Numbered from the stretch's first letter, positions 34,438 through 46,289 are shown. The stretch: 64,000 bases of DNA from Toxorhynchites rutilus septentrionalis (GCF_029784135.1 NC_073745.1:41992420-42056419), one strand, 5' to 3'. The notes: generated by a model from the letters alone, not told the origin. Translations and numbers: made by a program.

Positions 34438-35940
34438 ATCACAATTGACAAATGACCCGAACCCAAGGGTTGGGTTGGCTTGCTATTCCAACACCCGTTT
34501 GACGATATGCAAATCGCACTCTCTTCGGTGGCAATCAAAACAACAGCATTCTGGGCTGGGATACATCAACGGCGAATCCGGATTGTAAAGCGCCAAACAT
34601 GCGATCACGATCATGCAGTAATTCTCCCCCAACCCAATCATCAATCGATTCTTCAATGACTGCATTGCAAACGTAATTTTTTTTCTAACGATCACGATCG
34701 AGCCGAGTCGAGTTTGTCATTTCATTTGTAATTCTAACACAGTCTACCAGTTCACAACAGACAACTATTCTCGCAATTTAATAACCCTTCACAATATGCT
34801 TTTCTACTACCATTAGGCGGTCGACGAAAAAAGGCCTCAAAGTTTGTTTTTATTCCCAAAACACAATGAATCGCCAAACTCACAAACGATCACCGACTTA
34901 TTGTTTGAGCCGCACAGCAGTTACACACAATAATCAAGCCAATAAAGCATCCACCAATAGCACACCGGACCGAAACGTTCACCACGACCACTCGCGACCG
35001 ATTCCAGACGAAAACTGGTAGCGCGCAACCGAAATGGGTACCAGCGCTGGACCACCAAGAACCACGCGCTTCATACCCAGCCGCCGCTGACAGGTAACGA
35101 CGAACGCGACAGCATAAGGTGTGGGGCACCGTTGCTGATGCTCTGATGATGGAACGCACCGAGAGATAAGCACCAATTTGATGGCGGAATGTTACGCTCC
35201 GGCAATAAAGGGGAATTATTTTTTTCCGTTATCAGTGTTCGTTGGCTGGAAGTTTTTTATTCCGAAAATTTAATGTTGCCTCGAGACAATACCGAGTTTT
35301 AAGGGGTCACTCGTAATCGAAAACAAATCTGAGTACAAAAAATTGTCGGTATGAACCCACCTTTAAAGGGGATCTTCCGAGAGCGCAAGAGATTGTTTAC
35401 TTTTGCTCTCTCTCTCTCTCTCTTCTGCTCACTTTAAAGCATGTAACATTATACCCGATGTGAAAGTGGCTTGGGAACACGAGAATGAGGGAAGAGAGTG
35501 AGAGAACAAGACCAAGAGAGGCAGAGAGAAAGCCATCTCAGATTGCATGCTGTATCTGTGAAGCGTGGTAAAATAAATAAAAACAACACCAACTTGTTGC
35601 GCTTTGCTGCGAGGCCGCAATATTAAAGTTACGCGATAATCTGAGCCGCGTGGTCAGTATTGTGTAGCAAAACAAAAACAATGCTACTCCGGCTTTAATG
35701 TTTATTTTGCTGAGCGATGAATGCGGAAAAGACAACTACTGCTTGTCCAACTCTATTAGACCGCATAATGCGAAAGAGAGACAATATTCAATGGTAGTGA
35801 TTCGAAAGTAGATATTCAATATGAGCATGTGGTAGGCAAACAGAGAAGATCACTCGTCGTTAGCTTGCTGTGCTAAGCTATCTTAATACTTCGGTTTGAA
35901 AGATAGTAACTGAATCGGCCATCCTCATTCCCGGGAAATT
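34438..35940. other. largely unique sequence with a GA/CT-rich block
   Basis: Open frames on minus (34,483-34,695, 34,890-35,159) are not recognised. A CT run at about 35,405-35,422 and a GA-rich stretch at 35,480-35,532 could bind GAGA-type factors, a guess from composition. This is one of the few non-repetitive parts of the window and may be regulatory or an unrecognised first exon. Confidence 0.35.
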
Positions 35941-36049
35941 CCGCTATTAGTAAATCCGCCATTGGCCCCTCTTTCGTGTAACAATTCAGCACTTGGAATG
36001 GATAAAATAAAATTAAAATTATCGAAGAATTTAGCCGATTCGAATTCGA

Positions 36050-37410
36050 ATTCGCGTTGCTCGGAAACTACTGAACCGATTAACATGAAAATTAGTATGT
36101 AGGGGTTTTCGGGGCCAGCGAAGGTTTTCGTGATAGTTTGAGACCCCTCCCCCTCTCTAAGGGGGGGATGGTCTGCCATGCAAATGATAAAATGATACAC
36201 AAATTTCTGCATTACTCGAGAATTATTCAAGCAAATGAAACCAAATTAGGCATATGAAGGTTTTAGGGTGCAATAAATGTTTCTATGGTGATTAGACTCT
36301 CCACCCCTCGCTCTAAGGGGGCTGCCATACAAATGGAATACAAATTTCGCCATTACTCGAGAACCAATCAAGCAAATGAAACCAAATTAGGCATCTGGAG
36401 ATTTTAGTTTCTATGTTTCTATGGTTGTTTGACTCCCCACCCCCTCTCTAAGGGGAGGCTGCCATACAAATGAAACTCAAATTTCTGCATTACTCGAGAA
36501 TTAATCAAAAAAAAGGAACCAAATTTTGCATGTGGAAGTTTTAGGGTGCAATAAATGATTCTATGGTGGTTAGATACTCCTCCCCCCCCCTCTCTAAGGG
36601 GGAGCTGCCATAGAAATGAAACACAAATTGCAGGGGGCACACAAAAACAAACTTCTGCATAACTCGAGAACTAATCAAGCGAATGGAGCCAAATTTGGGA
36701 TGAGAGGGTTTGAGTATGAGTTGGGTATGAGAAATGTTTCTATGATGGTATGACACCCCTCCCTCCTCTGGAATGGAGAAGGGGACCCATAAAAATATCA
36801 CACATATTTCAACCAAAAATATTCCAACCAAACATGACAATTGAAAATTTTCGGAGAACTCTGAAGAAAAAGGGAAAATTCGGAAAATTAAATTCCCATA
36901 TATTCTACAATTACATAATGACAAGTGCTGTTAGTCCATTTGGTGTTTGCGCTAGTGAAATTGATCTTTGTTCGAAACTGGAAATGGATTTTAATGTGAT
37001 GAAACGCACTCCTATATCTGCTCTATCTATACCAATAAAAAAGTATCGCCGAATGTGTTGATAAGAGCAGAACTCGAGGAAGGAATTGTCCGATTTAGGG
37101 CTGTCTTTATTCTATCATATTTTCTGTATAAAACATTTATTCCATGTAACGGAGAAACATGTTATTTGCAAGTGGTTGAATAATCTTGAACGAGAATTGT
37201 GTCTGAAAATAATCGGAAATTATAATGTTGAGTTGTGGTAGGAATTTTATAGTAAAAGGTAAATTCAACGGGATCGATTAGATCAATCAATGAACAGTTC
37301 TGCTATTGGACCCATGAACTTGCTCATAGTAAGAAAACGTGAATGTTTGAAGGTATTGATAACAAAAAACAAATTTTGGGCGGGACGAAGTTTGCCGGGT
37401 CAGCTAGTAA
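36050..37410 (-). repeat. GCTGACCCGGCAA repeat with tandem array, reverse copy
   Basis: On the minus strand it starts TAGCTGACCCGGCAAACTTC (about 37,410) and ends near 36,050 with the same AATCGGTTCAGTAGTTTCCG ending as the copy at 18,961-19,975. The middle has about five monomers with C-rich blocks on the plus strand near 36,155, 36,310, 36,440, 36,590 and 36,770. It is longer than the forward copy because some monomers are expanded or interrupted. Confidence 0.75.
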
Positions 37411-37414
37411 TTAA

Positions 37415-39066
37415 TAAATATATATGTCAAGCAGAACCATGATTCGTAATCCCAATATCGGCTACATTTTTCCGGCGAAAATGCACATATTAGAATTATA
37501 TCCATATTATACCTCCGTATTGCCTTATGGCAACAATAAAATGGTTAATACGCGCTTTTCTCACCAGTCTTCAGATAAAAAGTTTACTAACGTTATCGAG
37601 TAAAATATATTAACCTCTGATAAGGATGTGCGATTGTTGATAATGTGTACAAAAATTTTGTTCATTCTACTAATGTTTGTATTACCAAAGGTATTTGGTA
37701 GTTTTCTACCTAGGATATTTTCTAAATGCATATCAGACAGTTCGAACAATACAACCTAGATGGGTGCAACAAGATATCAAAATTGTTATGTCAGCTTCAC
37801 ATCGATGGAACAATGTAAGTGATATTTGAGCTAGCCGGCTACAGCTGCAGTATACTAAATAATTTTTCGAATTTCTATTTCTACCCTACTTAATTTTCTG
37901 AAAATGAATTGTACAAATTCTTCAATTCGCTTTTATATTTGTTCCACCAATATAGTAACACTTGTTTTCGATTGCAATGTTGTTCTGATCAAGATGGTGG
38001 AGTTAACAGGTGGTTCGTAATTTACACTATTTAGAAAAGACGTTTGAGGAATGGCAAGACGAAAAGTTTGGATTTGTTTATGTTATTACTTACGTTGGTA
38101 TGGTTACATTTGATTTCGTCGAAGGTATTTGAAGCAGTATAATAAATAAACAGTTGTCGTTGAAAATAGTAACCTAGTAACCTTTATGCATATGCTTCCG
38201 CCAGCTGGCTCGGCTAATATGATTCAGGGAGTGCTTTGATCGTGGTACCGCCACTGGCGCATAATTTGCAGCTTTGTTTTTTGTGCTGGTTCATAACGAC
38301 AATCAACCGTGCCGGCGAAACTGTAGTCAATGTTTAGTGTTGTTTGGATACCATCTATGTAAATAAATTCAAACTTACGGGATACGTCCGAACGGCAATT
38401 CTGACATTACGTTTTACCTTCCACTTCACTTTCCTTGGTTCTGATTACTGGAGGACGATAGTTTGTCAGATTCATAAGTTTCCGTAATTCATTGTGAATG
38501 ACTTTAGCGAAAACAGTTCGCAAGACCACATTTCGCAGAAAAAAGTTAGCTCATTCTAAAACAATACACTTAGAGCCCCCGCATATTACAGACTTTCTGT
38601 CAACCAACAGTTTGGTCGGGTCGGCCTTCTGGTGCAAAAACTGACCCAACTGAATCGGCGTAATGTGCGCACATGCATACCTCTCCGTACTGATTAAGAA
38701 GCCGACCAAACTATCGGCCGACAAATCAGTCTGCAGTCTGCGGGGGCTCTTAGAAAAATCTACGGTTGAAAACTACCAAATACCTTTGGTAATACAAACA
38801 TTAGTAGAATGTACATATTTTTTGTACATATTACCAACTGTCCCACATCCCTACCAGAGGTTAGTATATCCTATTCGATAACATAGGTAAACTTGAATGC
38901 TGTCATATCTAAATATTGATGAGAAAAGCGCGCATTAACCATTTTTTTTGGTACCATGTGGCAATACGGAGGTTAGAATATTGATATACTTCTAATACGT
39001 GCATTTTCGCCGAGAAAATGTAGCCGATATTGGGCTTACGAATCATTGTTCTGTTTGACATATATA
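37415..39066. mobile_element. element with 300-bp inverted repeats
   Basis: The left arm (about 37,415-37,735) and the right arm (about 38,760-39,066) are inverted copies. Examples are ATATGTCAAGCAGAACCATG against its complement near 39,055, CCAATATCGGCTACATTTT against its complement near 39,025, and CCAAAGGTATTTGGTAGTTT against its complement near 38,780. The 1-kb centre has no transposase frame and contains a separate small MITE at 38,573-38,749. Long arms suggest a foldback-type transposon. Confidence 0.75.
38573..38749. mobile_element. Harbinger-type MITE with TTA target
   Basis: TTA flanks the element on both sides (38,570-38,572 and 38,750-38,752). The ends GAGCCCCCGCA and TGCGGGGGCTC are inverted, with further matching inside (GTTTGGTCGG against CCGACCAAAC). 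A 3-bp TTA duplication is typical of PIF/Harbinger elements. It is 177 bp long and non-coding. Confidence 0.75.
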
Positions 39067-40600
39067 TTCATTGGTACAGTAGAAAATGACTAGAATGGCT
39101 AGAATAGATTGGTAGCATTGACCAAAAAATTCGCTATGTTTACTAATTATTTCTCTCAGTGTGCACTGTTTGACCGGAGCAAAATATTTGATAAATGATA
39201 ATGATAATCAGTCTTTCATGTTTCACAAAAAACACTGCGTCCGGGATAAACATGTTCACGCTGCTGTTCGCAGTTTTGTGTTTGAACACAAACATGATTT
39301 TTTCGTACCTATGTTTGAAAATGTGACATGTTTGTATTCGTAGTATGTTTGGACATACGATGTTCCTAATCCTAATGTTTCACATGAGGTTCGAACATGG
39401 TGTACAGTTTCTCATGCATTTTCACCCCGAGCACCGGCAGTACGTAGAGTAGAAGAAGCGAATCGGACACCACACCACCACCACTCAACACGTAGTGTGT
39501 TGGTATGTTGACATTGAAAAAATGCTTTCCTATCATGACGATGGATGCTTCGTCTAAAATAGTGGGCAAATAAAATAAACCTCTTTATTTGCTCTGAACA
39601 AAATAAACGTCGATTGATATCAGAGTTCTTCACAATTTATATCATTATTTAGTGCACGCATCAATTTATATACTGAACTCATGTAACATTCGCTATTATA
39701 AGCTATTTGAACAAGTACTAAAATTGAATAGAGCGTGGCGGAGATGTGTAGTTACCCACAACAAATTTTGATTACATTATTTCTATAATTTTAGTTGAAT
39801 ATAAAGTACCAGAATTATTCAGCAGTGACATGTTAGGCGTGACGCTAACCACTCGACCACGGAAGCAACAATTTTGACTGGATCTTTGAATATTTACAAA
39901 TGGCTAATACTGCTTGTTAGCGACGAACGCGACCCAAGCTATAAAACAAGCGAAGAAGAGGAGAAGAAAATTTATTAAATAATTTTTTTTTATTATTTGG
40001 CCAGCATTTGTACGACGTCGCCCGCTGTGCATTCGGTACCCAAAACTTCAATTGGCAACATGCACGCAAAACAAATCTCATAGAAAACTTCAGAGAATGT
40101 TTTCTTTGCACGAAACCAAGGATTATTTAATCAGAGTTGCAAAATGTGCATGAACTCGTAGCATCTTAGTTCACGCAATGCGTATAATGCGAGTAATGCG
40201 AACTAAATTTCAAGTTCGTTTCTGTGAAAAAGTATACGAAGAATGTTTAAGGATGAATAATTTCTTTCCGTGCATGAAAAGAAACGAAACGAAAGCAATG
40301 AATACTGCGACATCGGGTGATATGTTTGTACATGATGTTCTTGAAATATAAACATCGTGTTTGTTTACACATGTTTATGTTTGTGTATCATTGTTCGTGT
40401 TTGGGATAGACATCCAACACTAGCGAAAATCATGTTGGAACTCAAACAAAAACATGGAATTTTCACATCGCGTGGACATGTGTAAGTGTTTTTCGGAAGA
40501 AAAACCAGATAAAATTTGGACAAAGTGTGCTAATCAAATATATTTGACACAAAACACGACATGCAAATTTTCAGTTGCAAAATTTCGTTTATTAATTGCC
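39067..40600. other. unassigned sequence with a SINE head fragment
   Basis: At about 39,836-39,872 the minus strand has CGTGGTCGAGTGGTTAGCGTC, the A-box head of a Feilai-like SINE without the rest. Motifs of the type AACATGTTT/AAACATGTT recur at 39,250-39,350 and 40,320-40,460, perhaps the ends of an old element. No gene is supported. Confidence 0.35.
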
Positions 40601-40609
40601 TAATTTATT

Positions 40610-41617
40610 TTTTCGTTCTGTTCACAAAACTGCGCATATTTCTCACATGTTACTTTTTGAAGAATTTCATTTTTCTTCATAAAAAATGTAGATCTTCCGG
40701 AAAAATACAATAAACTTATTGTTTGTTCCCAGTATTTAAATAAAATCACATCCAGTTCAATTGTCCCATGTTGATATTCTAGGCATAACTATCTCACCAT
40801 TAATTTTAAGGCCGCTATCTAGCTTCATTAAAAACAATGGAACAGAGATGATCTTGGAAGATGGCTATACTCTATTATCCCCAAAGTTCCAACGAAAGCC
40901 TGCTTTAAAAGGTTAGATCTTGACAGAGATTTTATTAGAACTATGTCCAGAGTGATGTCCAATCATTCCGCGCTAAATGCACATCTCTTTCGCATAGGTC
41001 TTGCTACTGACAATTTATGCAATTGTGGTCAAGGATATCATGATATCGAGCACGTTGTTTGGTCATGTAGTGAATTTTGTAATGAAAGAATCAAACTGGT
41101 TGCCGACTTAGAGGCTCGAGGAGTACATTCACGCATGCCAGATCATTACAAGAGCAAGGAGGCACTCCCTATCAAAGGATACAGATGCCACATCACCTGG
41201 CGATGTAGTTGTTACGACAAACAGGCGCTGTCCCAGACAAGGATGATAACGACGAGGCAACGAAGGAATAATAATCTATTTTTTTAAAATAAATTATTGT
41301 TTTGTACTTATAGGCTAACTAGATCTAATTTAAAAATAATGTAGTTATGAAATATTTTAACTTAAGTTTAAAAATGTATTGCTAGATGATGGCTCTTTAT
41401 CCAATAGATAAAGGGAAAAAAATCAAGCTTCATTGATTCAAGCGAGGGGATCTTGTCACATTCCATTAAACAATAGTCTAGTGCTTATGAAAAACCCGGT
41501 GTATTGCCAAACTGAAATGCTTAGAGCTTCTAGTAGACATATATGGCAGAAAACTTTGATTGCGTTTTTCTCAGTTGTTGATTTTGGAACATGGGACTAC
41601 TATACGTAGAACGGCAG
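40610..41617 (-). mobile_element. Tc1-type MITE, copy 2, split by a LOA fragment
   Basis: The block 40,660-40,796 is the reverse complement of about 17,230-17,370, and 41,440-41,617 is the reverse complement of about 17,010-17,190, ending in CTACGTAGAACGGCAG-like wording before TA. Between the two lies a LOA-type non-LTR fragment. This copy is more diverged than copy 1, and its left terminus is eroded. Confidence 0.7.
40830..41290 (+). pseudogene. 3' fragment of a LOA/Lian-type non-LTR retrotransposon ORF
   Basis: In the frame of ATG 40,943, which is open back to about 40,832, the translation reads RDDLGRWLYSIIPKVPTK, then RTMSRVMSNHSALNAHLFRI, then NLCNCGQGYHDIEHVVWSC. This is the typical end of LOA-clade polyproteins, with a zinc-knuckle-like C-X-C-(X)n-H-X4-C pattern after the RNase H region. 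Only the last 150 codons remain. Upstream there are stops and the reverse transcriptase is absent, as expected for a 5'-truncated retrotransposon insertion. An AT-rich 3' tail runs to about 41,430. Confidence 0.75.
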
Positions 41618-41929
41618 TATAGGAAATATAGAAAAACAGATTGGTGACAGTCACTAGAGAGGCAGGGCGTCAAGACATTTTTGTAGAAGGCTCAATAAAC
41701 ATAGGAAAGTTTGTTGTATTGAATTATGTTTTGCAGTTTTTTTATCACCATCCGAATTGCTGTCTTCACAGCAAAAATTTTCCATTACGTCACTTTTAGG
41801 AATGAAACCTTTCAGGTATAGTGGAACGAACGTTTAGTAAAATACACTTTCACCTAGCTCATAAATAATATAAAGCTAATATATAGTCATAACATTTTTT
41901 CATTACATCATTTTATTATGGAATTGGTT
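41618..41929. other. AT-rich spacer
   Basis: Nothing recognisable is present. Confidence 0.35.
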
Positions 41930-42064
41930 TTAATAATCAATCTTTCTAATTACATTTTTCTGTGCCAACCTGTATTCATTATCACCCAACAGAGCCGAGT
42001 TTCCCATCGCTGGGAAAAATAGTAACATCACGCAACCAGCTAGACAGTACACTGGAAGCCGCAT
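41930..42064 (-). CDS. possible short secreted-peptide ORF or signal-peptide exon
   Basis: An ATG at 42,064 in a good insect context (AAAACAATGCGG) opens 44 codons. Residues 3-19 (LPVYCLAGCVMLLFFPA) form a strong hydrophobic core after a basic residue, followed by MGNSALL, a plausible signal-peptide cleavage region. The rest is hydrophilic (GDNEYRLAQKNVIRKIDY) and ends at a stop. It could be the first exon of a secreted or membrane protein (GTAATT after residue 37 is a weak donor) or chance. It lies on the same strand as the exon at 42,538-42,774 and about 470 bp downstream. The frame of that exon is phase 0 at its donor, but I see no acceptor that would join the two. Confidence 0.22.
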   Translation of the reverse strand: MRLPVYCLAGCVMLLFFPAMGNSALLGDNEYRLAQKNVIRKIDY

Positions 42065-42537
42065 TGTTTTCAAATCAAACTGCACTCCAATCAAATGGTA
42101 ACAGACGGTAATTAAATCGTTTATGTTAAGCATGACCGCCGGCTGCCAAACACCAAACCATCTACCATTCTTCAGTAGCGCGGACGGGGACGAGCAGCAA
42201 CAATAGACACTTAACATCAGATCCCCTCGCATTTCACACGTATGCCATTTTATGAACCACATTCAGTATCTACGTGCTTCGATGAGCGACAAAAAATGCA
42301 TTCTAAAATTGCGAATGGATGCAAATGATAATCCGCCCTCTTACTTACTCTCTTTCACTCTCGAGCACATGTTTACCGCCTGGTAGTACCAATTCAAGGT
42401 CGCCACCAAGAAAAAATACATCTCTTAGCCTGCCCACCTCGCACCCTTTCTCATGTTAACAATGCAAACCGAACATCATATGTACATAAATTCTCACCAA
42501 ACAACAATGGCAAATTAAAGTCAAAGCCCATTCTTAC

Positions 42538-42774
42538 CTCATACATTTCGAACGTCATATTTCTGGGTCGCCGCTGCCGGCTGCCGTCTGCTGCCTCCAA
42601 ATCGTATCGCTGATGCTCCCGATGCAGCGCTAACCGCTCCTTTAATTGGCCGCTTCCACTTCCGGTGCTCCACTCCTCGATATCACTGGCGGAAGAATCG
42701 TTGGAGTCGCCGTTGTCCTGAAGGTCGTCGTCACGTTGCGAGAGTCTATGGTATCCGATGGAACTGCTGCTCAT
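42538..42774 (-). CDS. first coding exon of an unidentified gene
   Basis: The exon starts at ATG 42,772-42,774 with CAACATGAGC, close to the insect start consensus. It codes 79 residues in phase 0 and ends at a canonical donor (GAG|GTAAGA). The peptide starts MSSSSIGYHRLSQRDDDLQD, continues with an acidic, serine- and glycine-rich stretch (SSASDIEEWSTGSGSG), then a charged helix-prone part (LKERLALHREHQRYDLEAAD), and ends RRPRNMTFEMYE. It has no membrane segment or signal peptide, so this looks like an N-terminal cytosolic region, possibly ahead of a membrane or catalytic domain coded by exons not seen. Codon use is less AT-biased than the surroundings, as for real coding DNA. I do not recognise the family. 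The next exon would lie to the left on the minus strand. Confidence 0.7.
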
Positions 42775-43585
42775 GTTGCACTACCGCGCCACGCATTCAC
42801 TACCGGAGCCAAGCGGAGGAGGAGGAGCTCATGTTTCAATTTTTCTTTTTTTTTTTTTTTTTCACCGTTTCGTTAAATTCAAAATAGGCAGCGTTTTCCG
42901 AACCAGGACAGGATTCTATCTGTGTGCGGAGAAAACGCGGAAAATGGAAGCAACCTTTGCGCGGGCCTTGATGACACGTTTGATTGATTCGGGATGGGTT
43001 ATGTATGTGGGTATCAGGGCACAACGGAGCGCACACGCTTGTATTGTAAGCTGACTCTGGCTGACATGGCTAGGAGTGGTAATTACCGCGCACATCAAAT
43101 AAGATTTGCATCTCCCCTGATGTGTTTGTTCAGCGAGTAGCAGCTGAAAGCTGCTAGCGAGAAGGTTGTAATTTGATTGTGGTTCCATACGACGAAATAG
43201 GTCGATACAGAAAGCGAGAGGCTGAAAATTGGATTGGTAGAGCGCTACTTTTACACTGCAGCGTTGAAAAGACAATGATTCTATTCGATTTATCAGATCG
43301 TTGAATACTTTTGAAGCACAAGCTGAATTAAACCAGATCAGGACAACCCGATTTTTGGGTAGCACTAATAATGACATTCATGTTTTGTTCAATCTTCATT
43401 ACGCTGTTCATCACGTTTTCACTGAGTTCTTCTTGAAAAAAATAACGCATTTTGCTGTAAAAATTTTCCGACCCATTTGAAATGTGACTGAAGTGTTACA
43501 ATGATGACGGTCTATTGGAAACACGTTGGAACATTTAAAATTCAATCATGTGCTCCTGGAAGGTCATCAATATCAAAAGCTGAAG
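42775..43585 (-). promoter_or_regulatory. 5' leader and promoter region of the unidentified gene
   Basis: This region lies just upstream of the exon at 42,538-42,774. It is less AT-rich up to about 43,370 and holds a long A-run on the minus strand (42,843-42,862). A 153-codon open frame on minus (42,916-43,377) is not in a convincing context and is probably chance in leader or promoter DNA. No TATA box at a sensible distance was found. Confidence 0.35.
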
Positions 43586-43589
43586 CGAT

Positions 43590-43935
43590 GGAACCAATAA
43601 ATTGTTAATCGAAATTCACAAACTGTCGATTGGAGAGATAGATGAGACCACCAACGTATTATTTGGAACTGTTCAGAGCATTTTACACGAGGGTTTTGGG
43701 CCTCATACGAATCACTGCATAATTGTTGCTAAATGTGATAAACTCATGCTGATATTGCATCGCACTGAGATCTCACAAGAGATGCTTTCTATGCTAATGA
43801 ATGCGTCTCAACATTCATCGAAGGCCTGATCACAGATAACGAGGCATGAACAGAGGGTGTTACAATCAAAATTTGGGCACTCAAAACGCTTTCGAACGTG
43901 CACATAAAAAACCTGAACACCTCTCATTTTGTAGA
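43590..43935 (+). pseudogene. decayed mariner transposase fragment
   Basis: Pieces read in changing frames as IGEIDETTNVLFGTVQSILH, then TEISQEML, then LITDNEAWMNRG. They correspond to the mariner helix-turn-helix (ISYGSVQHILHE-type), the linker and the first catalytic region (ITGDESWVYGYD-type). Stops and frameshifts are frequent. Only the N-terminal half is present. Confidence 0.55.
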
Positions 43936-43974
43936 TGTGTGTGTAGAATCGTGACTCTATTTATTTTTCAGTTA

Positions 43975-45290
43975 TCAAAACAGCGTCCAAGCAAGAGGAG
44001 CTACGCATCAAAGTATTGGTCGTGCCTTGCAAAAAGTCGAAATACTAGTATGTCTGATTAGCAAAATTGTTAAAAGTTACCAAACAAATTGTCACCTACA
44101 GAGATGCCAACCTTCCTGATTTTTCAGGATTTCCCAGAATTTTTGGCACGCTTCCTGATATCCTGACGAACATTCGATTTTCCCTGATTTTACTGAAATT
44201 CTCCTGCTTTTTACTGATGTTAGTGTTTTTTACTTCATTTAAATGAAAATATTCGTTACAAATACAGTGGGATACCTGTAAAAATATGTCATCCTAGAAG
44301 TAAGAAGTGATACAAAAAAATCTCGCGACACTATCTTTGGCATATTTCATATGTATAAAACATAAGCATAAATGATTTAAAAACTGGATCCCTACAAAGT
44401 TCTCTCAAGGGAAAAAACTTCGATCCTTTCGACGAAAAAGCAATTATCTTTTGGGATGAAAAAAAATGCTGAGTGGAAGATGGCGAATGATTGTGGAATA
44501 AAACTGTGCATATAAAATTGGAAACAAAAATATTGCTTTTGTTTTCCCAAAAATCCGCACGAACATTCCGGACAACCCAATATTAATTATCCTGATTTCT
44601 CCTGATTTTTATTTTCATTCTTCCTGATTTTTAAAAATTTTAGTTGGCAACCCTGGTCACCTACGTAATAAAAATGTTCCGAGAACATTTGTCGATAATT
44701 AGAAAGTTTGGATCGAATGGAAATCGGAGCCACAGCAACGACAAAAAGCGTGACTAACACTTCCAGGCCAAACCTCTCAGTGCGAGATGTCGCAAACAAC
44801 CTAAGAGTGTCATCTACAACCGTGGATCGAACAAGCTGAACTTTCAGCTCATAAGAAGGTACTGGCTCCACATCGCGACAACAAACAAAGCAAGACGGCC
44901 AGAAACACGAGCTGATCCAACGATGCTGTCGTATGTAGATCGATTGAATGGTAATGGATAACGGGACCTACGTAAAGGGACCTACGACAAAGAGTTTAAA
45001 CGACAACCAGAAGGAGGTGCCAGACACTTTAATGCAAACGAAACTGTCGAAAATCGCAAAGAAATATCTGGTTTGGCAGGTTATTCATACCAGTTGCTTC
45101 AATAGCGATATTTTCATTGCAACCGGGAACGTTAACCAAAAAAACATTACTTGAACGAAACGTCTGATTCCTTTTCTGGAACAACTCGATTTTGTCGTAC
45201 TGTTTTGGACGGATTTGACATCCTAGTCATCGTCAAGCGAAACCCAAAGAATACCCAAAAAACTATTAGGCGCTAAAAGCAGTTTGCGGA
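43975..45290 (+). pseudogene. decayed DD37E transposase interrupted by a hAT MITE
   Basis: Removing the insert at 44,099-44,655 joins two halves that read, across several stops, as VIKMFREHLS, then SVRDVANNLRVSSTTVDRT, then VMDNGTYVKG, then QTKLSKIAKKYLVWQVIHTS, then VVLFWTDLTS. These align with the intact DD37E protein at 15,226 (FENLTIDRK, SVRDVANKLN, VMDDETYVKA, KQKLSKFAKKFMVWQAICS, TIFWPDLAS). The first catalytic D and the second (FWTD) remain. The E region is lost. This is a much older, different lineage than the two ITmD37E copies. Confidence 0.75.
44099..44655. mobile_element. hAT-type MITE with exact 8-bp target duplication
   Basis: The ends are CAGAGATGCCAAC and, inverted, CAGGGTTGCCAAC. 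GTCACCTA is duplicated exactly on both sides (44,091-44,098 and 44,656-44,663). The CAGRG ends and the 8-bp duplication are hAT hallmarks. The interior is rich in TCCTGATTTTT-like motifs near both ends. It is 557 bp with no frame, and is inserted into a DD37E remnant. Confidence 0.85.
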
Positions 45291-46265
45291 AAACTGGATA
45301 TTTTTCATTTAATAGTATACCGGCAGAACTTCTAAAAGCGGGAAGCGAGCGACTGTACAATTTGATCCACCGGATGAGTTTAAGAATTTGAACGAATGAA
45401 CAAATGGCAGATGAATTGTCGGAAGTTCTCATTTGTCCTATCTAAAACAGGTCCATCGACTCGATTGTGGCAACTAATGCCTCAATAGTTGCTCAATTCT
45501 GCATATAAGTGCCCTCTCGAATCTTGTTCTTGAAAACTTTAGCGGAACCCTCTTGGAACCCGTTAACCACCTGGTTTTTTGAGAGGGACGCTCCACGACA
45601 GCGTACGATTCTGTACGTTTCATGCTAATATATGATATCGATATCTTCAGAATCGACCGTAGGACTGTGAGAGAGGCCTTTAGACCTTTTAAGAGCGAAT
45701 CGGCGAGGTTGGGACTCATCATCAACACTACAAAAACAAAGTACATGGTAGCTGGCAGAGAGCGTGGATGGTCCAGTGATATTGATGTTGTAGTGGAATT
45801 AAATGAGGAACGAAGTGGTTGAGGGATTCGTATATCTTGGTACATTCGTGACATGTGACAACGATGTGAGCCATGGAATCAAAAGACGAATTGCAGTTGC
45901 CAGCAGGACTTTCTATGGACTACGTAGCCAGCTGAAGTCCCGTAGTCTGCAGACTCGCACTAAACTAGCGCTGTATAGAACGCTGATGCTCACGGTTCAC
46001 GGACGACGAAGATCCACGAGCGTTAGGTGTTTTTGAAATGTAGCGCAGACTTATGAATCACAAACTGTATCAAGTTTATAAATATGTTGATATTGTGAAG
46101 ATGAAAAAACGTGGGAGGTTACAGTGGCCCGACATATGGCCAGAAAAAAAGCCGCCAAAACTATGTTCAGAAGAGACACAGGAAGAGGGCATATACTCCG
46201 GTGTAGACACTGCACCCGATAATTATGTGCTAAGGAGGAAGATACACGTCTTGGTTTTCTGTCCA
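45291..46265 (+). pseudogene. decayed reverse transcriptase of a non-LTR retrotransposon
   Basis: Broken frames give SIPAELLKAGSERLYNLIHR, then (after a deletion) YDIDIFRIDRRTVREAF, then SARLGLIINTTKTKYMVAGR, then VEGFVYLGTFVTCDNDVS, then LQTRTKLALYRTLML, then RRLMNHKLYQVYKYVDIVKM. These are the palm to thumb regions of insect endonuclease/reverse-transcriptase elements. The YADD catalytic box has become YDID. A large part between the fingers and the palm is missing. The exact clade is uncertain. It has no activity. Confidence 0.7.
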
Positions 46266-46289
46266 CAGCTGCGAATTTCTTGCTAAATC

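Noticed and set aside
34483..35159. Two cysteine-rich open frames on minus
   Set aside because: No start context, domain pattern or splice sites support them. The region is better described as possible promoter DNA.
36541..36924. 127-codon open frame on minus
   Set aside because: It is a translation of the C-rich tandem array and shifts with each monomer.
39372..39633. Open minus-strand frame with a hydrophobic stretch (VSDSLLLLYVLPVLG)
   Set aside because: No start context or family match is visible. The surrounding repeat-like AACATGTTT words suggest an eroded element.
42916..43377. 153-codon open frame on the minus strand
   Set aside because: It has no recognised motif, starts in a poor context, and overlaps the likely leader and promoter of the exon at 42,538-42,774. 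It is probably chance.
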